This document shows positions 1-6,090 of a stretch of 11,665 bases of DNA, piece after piece. The DNA is from Bacteroidales bacterium (lineage in GTDB: Bacteria > Bacteroidota > Bacteroidia > Bacteroidales > UBA3824), in assembly GCA_016287995.1 (NCBI GenBank), contig JAEEXW010000051.1:1-11665 (forward strand). Reading direction: 5' to 3'. The translations under genes were made by a program, and so were the position numbers. Position 1 is the stretch's first letter, and every line of letters starts with the position of its first letter. The notes below the pieces were generated by a model that saw only the letters and a list, made by a program, of their open reading frames with translations, searched no databases and had not been told where the DNA came from.

Positions 1-62
1 GAAAGTTACAAAGAATTTTTAACAATATTGCAAAAAAGGATTAATTTTTTTATTAAAAAAAA

Positions 63-87
63 ACGAGCCGTAATCATTGCGGCTCGT
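63..87 (-). terminator. Intrinsic terminator of the PIN-like gene
   Basis: ACGAGCCG (63-70) pairs perfectly with CGGCTCGT (80-87) around a 9-base loop. Read on the minus strand, the hairpin is followed by a run of nine T. It sits just after the stop codon at 91-93, as expected for a rho-independent terminator. The first 60 bases of the window hold nothing else I recognise. Confidence 0.88.
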
Positions 88-90
88 GTT

Positions 91-754
91 TTATTCCAAT
101 CCGTTTTCAATAAAATTTTTACTGATGTCAACAAATATAAAATTATGTTCCGGTAAAATTTCGTAAATCTTTTTTGCTTCGCTGTCAGATGATACAAAGT
201 ACTGTATGTCAGTTTCATAATGGGCTTGTGCAAACATTTTTGTATCATTCGGCACAATAGAGCGCATAGGAAATTTTGCACCGCGTTTTTGTTTTTCTTC
301 GTAAACTCCGTGCATTAAATATCCTGCCGTAAATGCATGGTTAAGGTCAAACGGAAGTACTTTCAGCATACTCCACGGCAATTCTTCGACATTACTACCG
401 ACAGCGTATTCTGCAACCGCGATTGTTGATATTTTGCAAGTTATCTTGCCCTCCTCTTAAATCTCTGAGCCATTTATCCGTGTTGCCTATTTTTTGCCAA
501 TTAGGTGTCGCTTTCGACGACAGTTGGGCAAGATATTCTTCGTCGTATACTGGATTATAATTTTCAAGTTGCCTGTAAATACTGCTGTAATCTTTTTCAT
601 TTTTATTATCGGCTGCTATATCTTCGGGTGAATCATAAACAGCAAAACTATTACCGCAAAACGCTTGAAGAAATGCGAGCAGAGTAAGATTACGTTGCGT
701 ATTTTCAAACTTTACATAAAAACAAGGCTTTTTTTCTTTTAATGCAGTTTCCAT
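91..754 (-). pseudogene. PIN-like domain protein, split by a frameshift
   Basis: The reading frame opens at the ATG at 752-754, 29 bases after a consensus promoter element. It encodes METALKEKKPCFYV... and closes at 395. A second frame continues to the stop at 91. Removing one G from the GGG run at 449-451 joins them into about 220 residues reading LRGGKITCKISTIAVAEYAVG across the joint. The rejoined C-terminal half has the PIN-nuclease layout: a strand with an acidic residue (AVAEYAVG), a helix pair, then VPNDTKMFAQA and YFVSSD. PIN domains are metal-dependent RNases, often VapC toxins. The usual N-terminal Asp is not evident; Glu in FENTQ (residue 17) may occupy its place. At about 220 residues it is longer than a typical VapC (about 130), and no antitoxin gene lies beside it. 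It could be a real pseudogene, programmed frameshifting or a sequencing error. The family assignment is inferred from pattern only. Confidence 0.6.
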
Positions 755-782
755 AATCCTATACTTTAATAATTTTATTCCG

Positions 783-814
783 CAAATATAACTTTTTTCA
801 ACTAACCGACAAAA
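783..814 (-). promoter_or_regulatory. Bacteroidota promoter of the PIN-like gene
   Basis: On the minus strand TTTTG (810-814) is followed, after 19 bases, by TATATTTG (783-790). This matches the Bacteroidota sigma-ABfr consensus TTTG-N19-21-TAnnTTTG. The predicted transcription start is about 776, giving a short leader of about 22 bases. It supports the ATG at 754 over the in-frame codon at 832, which lies upstream of the promoter. Confidence 0.75.
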
Positions 815-878
815 CTTTTTTTGAAAAAACAAAATAAAAGAGAACTTTTTAGTAAAAAATGTAATTTATAAAAAAATC

Positions 879-895
879 CGGCTCAAACAGAGCCG
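879..895 (-). terminator. Terminator of the DUF2723 gene
   Basis: CGGCTC (879-884) pairs with GAGCCG (890-895) across a 5-base loop. T-rich runs flank both sides, so it could work in either direction. It lies 15 bases past the stop codon at 910-912 of the minus-strand DUF2723 gene, which is its likely client. It also separates that gene from the PIN-like gene downstream. Confidence 0.82.
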
Positions 896-909
896 CATTT
901 TTTTCTTCT

Positions 910-3900
910 CTATTCTAAAATGCTTTCTCCTGCAATTTGTTTGTAAACGTTGTCAATATAATCGGCGGTTTTTTTAGAGCCGTTAACCTCGGCAATTTTA
1001 GCGAGATAACCGACTATTGATATACAAAGTCCAAACTCTCTGTCTTCACGGAAGCCGTCAGAGGACAATCCAGAAAGCCATGACGAAATCTGCTGATACT
1101 CGTCCGCCATTTCCATAGCAACTCTTTCTGCCTCGGTTGTCATACCGCTGGCGTAAAGCGCAGAAACTACCGGCAACATTTTATAATCGTAAGGCAATTT
1201 GTCTTTTGGCATAAGGGTGAGACATTTTTCCATAACTTCTTTTGCCTTAGCCTCTTTGCCGTCTTCAACAAGTTGCAGTGCAAGTCTTGAAAACAGATTT
1301 CTCAAATCCAGAATTGCCATCTGACGGCGGTTGTTTTCTTCAATCGTAACGTCAGGCTCGTTCATTCTGCCCCACTGCATTTTGTTCATAACGTTGTCGT
1401 ACATGATTTCGGAAGATACTTCGCCTACTTCTCCGCTCTCTTTATGCTCGGTTACGTAAGGCACAAAACGGTATGCAAAACCTTCCAATCTCATAAACTT
1501 GTCAAGACCGAGAAAATCGCCGCCGCCCGCACTTGCTGCAAAATACACCGGACGCTCCCAATCGTTAGCGGCAATAATATCCATAACTGCCAAATCCGAT
1601 TTCGTGAAGTAATTTTTGCTGATATTCCAGTTCAAAGACGTTAAAGCGCGGTCTTTGTTGCTGTCGTCAAGCGTTCCGTTTTTAAGGCAATTTGCCTTGT
1701 TGACGGGTATCGAAATCTTCTTTGAGGGAATGTAATTGTATTTATCACCGTTTGACATTGTTACCAAGTCGTTGTCGTCAGCGGTTATTTTCAAAACGTC
1801 TTTTATTCCGACATAATAGCCCGAAATTTTAGTTGCTAAATCGGAAGCGCGTTTTTTAACTTCTTCTATGCCGCTCAAATCGTTTCCGAAAAGACCTTTT
1901 GCAATTTCAGGTCTTGACAGTTGGCTGACAAGCGATAAGAATACTGCCGGCGAAAGTTGCTGATAGCCGCCCGAAATTGTTCTGTAATCTTTTTCGTACT
2001 TTTTCGGGAACTCCGTTTTGTCAATCAATTCCATAAAATCGTCGTAAAGCGGAGAATAAATTGCGTCAATTTCGCTTTTGTGGGCGTTGTATTTCTCGTT
2101 TATCATCTGACCGGCCTGCTCTGTACAAATAACAATGTTGCGCAAATCTTGACGATATTTTTGCGGTGCCATAGTCATTTTTACGGGCAAACCTTCGTAT
2201 TTCTTTTCCTGACACTGCTTCAAATACCAATCACAACCTGCAAGCGAAAGGTTTACTATCCTAACATCGCGGCGTATGCCTTCCACTTCCTGAGCATACC
2301 AAAGCGGGAAAGTGTCGTTGTCTCCAAAAGTAAACAAAATAGCATCTTTTGCGCATGAGTTCAAATAGTTAGCGGCAAAATCTCTACAAGTGTAGCGACC
2401 GCTTCTATCGTGGTCGTCCCAGTTTTGAGAAGCCATTTCAATAGGTACAAAAAACGAAACACATGAAACTAACGCCGCAGTCATTGCTTTGTTTTCGCCC
2501 AAAGTGTTGGTCAAGAAACGCCAAATTGCCAAAACTCCGAGACCGCACCAAATGCTGAACGCATAAAACGAACCCGCATACGCATAGTCCCTTTCTCTCG
2601 GCTGATACGGTGTCTGATTGAGGTAAATCACAATCGCAACTCCCGTCAAAAGGAAAAACATAAACACTACAAAACAGTTTTTGCCGTCCTCGTTGAGGCT
2701 TATAAAAATGCCCAAAAGTCCGAGCAGCAAGGGCAAAAGGTAATAAACGTTTCTTGCCGAATTGTTTTTGTAACGTTCGGGAAGATTCTCCGAAGATGCA
2801 CCTTTTAAGCCGTCCAAAAAGTCAATACCCGTAATCCAGTTACCGTTGATAGTGCCTCCGGCTGCGTTTTGAATGTCGTTTTGACGACCGGCAAAATTCC
2901 ACATGAAATATCTAAAATACATGTGTCCTAACTGGTAAGTGAAAAAGAATCTAAGGTTTTGACCGAATGTCGGCTTTGTTTCTGTATCGTCAAGACCGCC
3001 CCAAGATTTGTAAGCCATGATATGACCTTCGCTTGTAGAATACATTCGCGGAAAAAATCCTTGATTTTCTCTGTCGTAAATGTATTTTGCGGCCGGTTTG
3101 TTGATTTCTAAATACTTGCCGTCTTGCGGAATATAAGTAGTCTCTTTTTCGCTGCCGATAACCTCCGCCGTGAAATACGGTCCGTAAATCAGCGGATTGT
3201 CGCCATACTGTTCTCTGTTAAGATACGAGAGCAAAGAGAAACCGTCCGAGGGCGAATTTTCGTTAATAGGCGTGTTTGCAAACGAGCGGATAACCGTCAT
3301 CGCAAACGAACCGTAACCAATCATTATCACAAAAACACCGAGACTTATAAGGTTGATAACGGCTTTTCCGTTTTTGTGCGACCACCATACGAGCCAGCCC
3401 AAACCCGCTAAAACCAAAATCAAAAACGTTATAATGCCCGAATAATACGGCAGTCCGAAACCGTTGACAAACATCAAATCGAAATGAGCCGCAATGTTAA
3501 CCGTCTGAGGTATAATAAAATACAGCACAAACGCCAAAATCACAACCGAAATTCCGAGAGCCAAAACAGTTCCGAGTTTCGTGGGATTGTATTTTTTGTA
3601 ATAATATACGAGTACGATAGCCGGAATTACCAAAAGGTTTAGCAAATGCACTCCGATAGAAAGACCCATCAGATAGCATATAAGTACAAGCCAACGGTTC
3701 GCGTATTTTTCATCGGCGTGTTCTTCCCATTGGAGAATCAGCCAAAAATCCACCGCCGTGAATAGTGAACTCATACTATAAACCTCTGCTTCAACAGCCG
3801 AAAACCACGCTGTGTCGCAATACGTATAAATAAGTGCGCCAACAACGCCGCTTGCCAATACAGCAACCGTCTGAGCGTTAGAATAACTGCTACGGCGTTC

Positions 3901-4236
3901 CTCTTTATAATAAGTGTTTTCGACGATACGCCGTGCCAAATGTGTTATTGACCAAAACAGAAAAAGCGAAGTAAAGGCCGCTGCCAGAGCCGAAGTTACA
4001 TTCATTGCGAGAGCCATGTGCGCGTCATCGGGAGCAAAAAGCGCGGCAACCCTGCCAATTATCATCCAAAGGGGTGCTCCGGGAGGGTGTCCTACTTCCA
4101 ACTTTACGGAAGTAGCGATAAATTCGCCGCAATCCCACCAACTCGCGGTAGGCTCAACGGTAAGGAGGTAACAGATTGCAGCAACTGCAAACACCGCCCA
4201 ACCTATTATGCGGTCATAAAATTTAAAATCTTTCAT
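910..4236 (-). CDS. DUF2723 / TMEM260-like membrane glycosyltransferase
   Basis: The 1108-residue product begins with a membrane helix and the DUF2723 signature: TASWWDCGEFIA at about residues 30-41 (acidic D35 and E38), then GHPPGAPLW at 49-57. About ten further hydrophobic helices follow up to about residue 600 (for example 124-144, 184-211, 224-243, 267-285, 293-316, 498-514, 521-540). A soluble region then starts with GDNDTFPLWYAQE at 638-650, a block I recall as conserved in Bacteroidota members. The C-terminal 150 residues look like helical, TPR-type repeats. The human homologue TMEM260 is a protein O-mannosyltransferase, so the likely role is transfer of a sugar from a lipid carrier to exported proteins at the cytoplasmic membrane. 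This activity is inferred from family knowledge. The length is usual for Bacteroidota members and the frame is intact. It is a single-gene transcription unit with its own promoter and terminator. Confidence 0.88.
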   Translation of the reverse strand: MKDFKFYDRIIGWAVFAVAAICYLLTVEPTASWWDCGEFIATSVKLEVGHPPGAPLWMIIGRVAALFAPDDAHMALAMNVTSALAAAFTSLFLFWSITHLARRIVENTYYKEERRSSYSNAQTVAVLASGVVGALIYTYCDTAWFSAVEAEVYSMSSLFTAVDFWLILQWEEHADEKYANRWLVLICYLMGLSIGVHLLNLLVIPAIVLVYYYKKYNPTKLGTVLALGISVVILAFVLYFIIPQTVNIAAHFDLMFVNGFGLPYYSGIITFLILVLAGLGWLVWWSHKNGKAVINLISLGVFVIMIGYGSFAMTVIRSFANTPINENSPSDGFSLLSYLNREQYGDNPLIYGPYFTAEVIGSEKETTYIPQDGKYLEINKPAAKYIYDRENQGFFPRMYSTSEGHIMAYKSWGGLDDTETKPTFGQNLRFFFTYQLGHMYFRYFMWNFAGRQNDIQNAAGGTINGNWITGIDFLDGLKGASSENLPERYKNNSARNVYYLLPLLLGLLGIFISLNEDGKNCFVVFMFFLLTGVAIVIYLNQTPYQPRERDYAYAGSFYAFSIWCGLGVLAIWRFLTNTLGENKAMTAALVSCVSFFVPIEMASQNWDDHDRSGRYTCRDFAANYLNSCAKDAILFTFGDNDTFPLWYAQEVEGIRRDVRIVNLSLAGCDWYLKQCQEKKYEGLPVKMTMAPQKYRQDLRNIVICTEQAGQMINEKYNAHKSEIDAIYSPLYDDFMELIDKTEFPKKYEKDYRTISGGYQQLSPAVFLSLVSQLSRPEIAKGLFGNDLSGIEEVKKRASDLATKISGYYVGIKDVLKITADDNDLVTMSNGDKYNYIPSKKISIPVNKANCLKNGTLDDSNKDRALTSLNWNISKNYFTKSDLAVMDIIAANDWERPVYFAASAGGGDFLGLDKFMRLEGFAYRFVPYVTEHKESGEVGEVSSEIMYDNVMNKMQWGRMNEPDVTIEENNRRQMAILDLRNLFSRLALQLVEDGKEAKAKEVMEKCLTLMPKDKLPYDYKMLPVVSALYASGMTTEAERVAMEMADEYQQISSWLSGLSSDGFREDREFGLCISIVGYLAKIAEVNGSKKTADYIDNVYKQIAGESILE

Positions 4237-4259
4237 TCTAATTATATTTTTTTAGAGCG

Positions 4260-4290
4260 CAAAAATACATTTTTTTTTGATAAATGCCAA
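4260..4290 (-). promoter_or_regulatory. Promoter of the DUF2723 gene
   Basis: On the minus strand TTG (4288-4290) precedes TATTTTTG (4260-4267) by 20 bases, matching the Bacteroidota -33/-7 pattern. The -7 element ends 23 bases upstream of the ATG at 4234-4236. Confidence 0.72.
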
Positions 4291-4308
4291 GAAAAATGCG
4301 CAGTGAAA

Positions 4309-4335
4309 TTTTTTTTCAATTTTTTTGAAAAAAAA
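4309..4335. repeat. AT-rich inverted repeat between divergent promoters
   Basis: TTTTTTTTCAA (4309-4319) is the exact reverse complement of TTGAAAAAAAA (4325-4335), with a TTTTT spacer. It lies between the two divergent promoters of this gap (4260-4290 minus and 4347-4379 plus). It could be an operator or a bendable A-tract region. Low base complexity means it may also be chance. Confidence 0.45.
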
Positions 4336-4346
4336 GTCCAAAAAAA

Positions 4347-4379
4347 TTTGGAAGATAACAAAAAAAGTTTCTATCTTTG
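4347..4379 (+). promoter_or_regulatory. Promoter of the tRNA-Gln unit
   Basis: TTTG (4347-4350), then 21 bases, then TATCTTTG (4372-4379) match the Bacteroidota promoter consensus. The transcript would start near 4386, about 110 bases before the mature tRNA. No second TAnnTTTG was found nearer to the tRNA. Confidence 0.75.
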
Positions 4380-4385
4380 CAGCCG

Positions 4386-4494
4386 AAAAACCAAGGGTGG
4401 CGCAAACGGTTTAACGGTTGCCATGTTGAAAGTTTTGAGATTTTTATACACGCCACCAAGGTGAATAATGATTTTTAAAAGTTTTTTATGGTAC
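4386..4494 (+). other. Structured leader upstream of tRNA-Gln
   Basis: This transcribed stretch contains GGTGGCG (4396-4402), which can pair perfectly with CGCCACC (4451-4457). Together they enclose a 48-base domain that includes a smaller imperfect hairpin, GGCGCAA (4399-4405) with TTGCC (4418-4422). The two pairings compete for the same GGC. A 13-codon open frame, MLKVLRFLYTPPR, runs from 4423 to 4464 inside it, without a clear ribosome binding site. The 3' part is AT-rich. It may be only the 5' trailer removed by RNase P, a small RNA or a regulatory leader. I do not recognise a known RNA family. Confidence 0.4.
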
Positions 4495-4565
4495 TGACCT
4501 ATGGTGTAACGGTAACACAGCAGATTTTGGTTCTGTTATTTGAGGTTCGAATCCTCATAGGTCAA
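4495..4565 (+). tRNA. tRNA-Gln (anticodon UUG)
   Basis: All four arms fold. The acceptor stem is TGACCTA (4495-4501) with TAGGTCA (4558-4564). The D stem is GTGT (4504-4507) with ACAC (4515-4518). The anticodon stem GCAGA/TCTGT encloses loop TTTTGGT with TTG at 4527-4529. The T arm is TGAGG, TTCGAAT, CCTCA (4541-4557). The discriminator base is A4565. CCA is not encoded, so it would be added by tRNA nucleotidyltransferase. The UUG anticodon reads CAA and, by wobble, CAG. Confidence 0.96.
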
Positions 4566-4576
4566 CAATGAAAAAG

Positions 4577-4605
4577 AGGTCGCAAAAAAATGAGCGGCCT
4601 TTTTT
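4577..4605 (+). terminator. Terminator after tRNA-Gln
   Basis: AGGTCGC (4577-4583) pairs with GCGGCCT (4594-4600), with one T-G wobble and a 10-base A-rich loop. A T run follows (4600-4605). It begins 11 bases past the tRNA and ends only about 20 bases before the pseudouridine synthase start codon. Confidence 0.8.
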
Positions 4606-4624
4606 ATTATAAGAATTATCCGTT

Positions 4625-5530
4625 ATGAACAAAAAAAATACAACTTCGGCAGCAGCAGAATTAACCCTCAGGGTTCAGGAAAATGATACGCTACTAAAAT
4701 TTCTTTTGGAAAAAATCACCGACCGCAGCAAGACAAAAGTCAGAGAAATACTTAAAAGTGGCAGAGTCGTAGTCAACGATATGTCAACAACGGCTTTTGA
4801 TTTCCTTTTGCAAAAAGGAGATACGGTAAGGGTTTTGCCGAAACCGAAACTTATGCAGCAGGGAGGTATCAATAATTCAAATCTTGACATTCTTTACGAA
4901 GACCACGATGTAGTTGTTATCAACAAAAAAGAAGGGCTTCTCTCCGTCGGCACTATCGGCGACAAGGAAAACACGGCTTACCATATCGTTAATATGCATG
5001 TTAAGAAAGAGGGAAGAAACCGTCATATATACGTTGTTCACCGTCTTGACAGAAAAACTTCCGGCGTGATGATGTTTGCAAAATCTATGGCGGCAAGGGA
5101 TTTTTTCCGTAACGATTGGAGCAATGTTGTAGTTGAAAGGTCGTATTATGCTGTTGTGGAGGGCGTTCCTCAGTACAAAAAAGACACTATAAAATCTTAT
5201 CTGACCGAAGACAAAATGCTGAAAATACATTCGTCTTTTATCAATAACGGCGGACAGTTTGCAGTAACGAATTATGAAGTTTTGCAAAACAATGAAGAAT
5301 TTTCTTTGGTAAAATGCAATCTTGACACGGGAAGAAAAAATCAAATTCGCGTTCAAATGTCGGCAATAGGGCACCCCGTAGCCGGCGATGCAAAATATGA
5401 TGCAAAAACCAATCCGCTGAAACGTGTCTGCCTTCATGCGGCTACATTGCAGTTTGTTCATCCAAAAACCGGTAAACTTATGAAATTTGAAGTACCCGTA
5501 CCGGGAGGATTTTTCAAGATTGTGAAATAA
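4625..5530 (+). CDS. RluA/RluD-family 23S rRNA pseudouridine synthase
   Basis: The 301-residue protein has an N-terminal S4-type RNA-binding domain (about residues 12-72, with KVREILKSGRVVVND at 38-52). The catalytic RluA-family domain follows. Motif II, HRLDRKTSG at 139-147, carries the catalytic Asp142. GRKNQIRVQMSAIGHPVAGD at 236-255 is the C-terminal family signature. These enzymes isomerise specific uridines to pseudouridine in the large-subunit rRNA (RluC, RluD) or in rRNA and tRNA (RluA). The target here cannot be told from sequence, so no symbol is assigned. The ATG at 4625 gives the full S4 domain. No separate promoter is visible, since the terminator after tRNA-Gln leaves about 20 bases before the start. 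Expression may depend on read-through from the tRNA promoter. Its stop codon lies 4 bases from the stop of the convergent ubiX. Confidence 0.93.
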   Translation: MNKKNTTSAAAELTLRVQENDTLLKFLLEKITDRSKTKVREILKSGRVVVNDMSTTAFDFLLQKGDTVRVLPKPKLMQQGGINNSNLDILYEDHDVVVINKKEGLLSVGTIGDKENTAYHIVNMHVKKEGRNRHIYVVHRLDRKTSGVMMFAKSMAARDFFRNDWSNVVVERSYYAVVEGVPQYKKDTIKSYLTEDKMLKIHSSFINNGGQFAVTNYEVLQNNEEFSLVKCNLDTGRKNQIRVQMSAIGHPVAGDAKYDAKTNPLKRVCLHAATLQFVHPKTGKLMKFEVPVPGGFFKIVK

Positions 5531-5534
5531 AAGT

Positions 5535-6086
5535 TTAAGAAGTTGTAATTCCCCAACGGAAACCCTCGTTTTGTATGCCGAGCAAGTCTAAAATGCGGAA
5601 AACAACTGTGTCAACCATATCTTCTAAGGTTTGAGGTTTTGAGTAAAACGACGGACACGCGGGACAGATAACTGCACCTGCCAAAGTAAGTGTTTCCATG
5701 TTACGGATATGAATAAGGTTGTAAGGGGTTTCCCTTACAACCAAAATCAGTTTTCTGCGTTCTTTGAGCATAACATCGGCAGCCCGCGTTATAAGCGAAT
5801 CCGAAACGCCTGAGGCTATCCGTCCTAATGTCCCCATTGAACAAGGACAAACCACCATCGCATCGCTCAAAAAACTCCCCGAAGCAAAAGGCGCATAAAA
5901 ATTTCCGTCATCGTAAATTTTTATATTATCGGTCTCTGTTAAAACCGAGCCTGTTTCTTCTTGATATATTTTTATTGCATTTTTAGAAAAAACTGCTAAA
6001 ATTTTATTGCTTTTTGACAGATATTTTAGCAGTCTTTCCGCATAAATGCTACCACTTGCACCCGTTACAGCAAGAATGATGTTCAT
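5535..6086 (-). CDS. ubiX: UbiX flavin prenyltransferase
   Basis: The 183-residue product is full length for UbiX. It begins MNIILAVTGASGSIYAERLL, with the nucleotide-binding GASGS at 9-13. It then carries DAMVVCPCSMGTLGRIASG (75-93), LVVRETPYN (115-123), IHIRNM (125-130) and a C-terminal helix. UbiX attaches a dimethylallyl group to FMN to make prenylated FMN, the cofactor of UbiD-type decarboxylases. No UbiD is in the window; in Bacteroidota such partners serve menaquinone or aromatic-acid metabolism. The ATG at 6084-6086 is chosen because the Rossmann strand begins immediately there. An upstream in-frame extension would overlap the preceding gene and shows no family resemblance. It follows the 701-residue gene by 4 bases, so the two are almost certainly cotranscribed. 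No terminator is seen after its stop. Confidence 0.95.
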   Translation of the reverse strand: MNIILAVTGASGSIYAERLLKYLSKSNKILAVFSKNAIKIYQEETGSVLTETDNIKIYDDGNFYAPFASGSFLSDAMVVCPCSMGTLGRIASGVSDSLITRAADVMLKERRKLILVVRETPYNLIHIRNMETLTLAGAVICPACPSFYSKPQTLEDMVDTVVFRILDLLGIQNEGFRWGITTS

Positions 6087-6090
6087 TGTT

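Noticed and set aside
395..832. The 145-codon frame starting at 832 as the true start of the PIN-like gene
   Set aside because: Codons before 754 span the consensus promoter and its predicted start; the ATG at 754 fits the transcript.
4396..4458. A second, degenerate tRNA upstream of tRNA-Gln
   Set aside because: It has an acceptor-like 7-bp stem followed by A, but there is no TTCGAAT T arm, no proper D arm and no 5-bp anticodon stem.
4018..4464. 148-codon plus-strand open frame crossing the DUF2723 start and promoter region
   Set aside because: Most of it is antisense to a well-supported gene, and its 3' part runs through promoters and poly-A/T tracts. Only its last 14 codons are mentioned, as a tentative leader peptide.
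4877..5461. 194-codon minus-strand open frame inside the pseudouridine synthase gene
   Set aside because: It is an antisense shadow of a gene with clear catalytic motifs, and its translation shows no recognisable domain.
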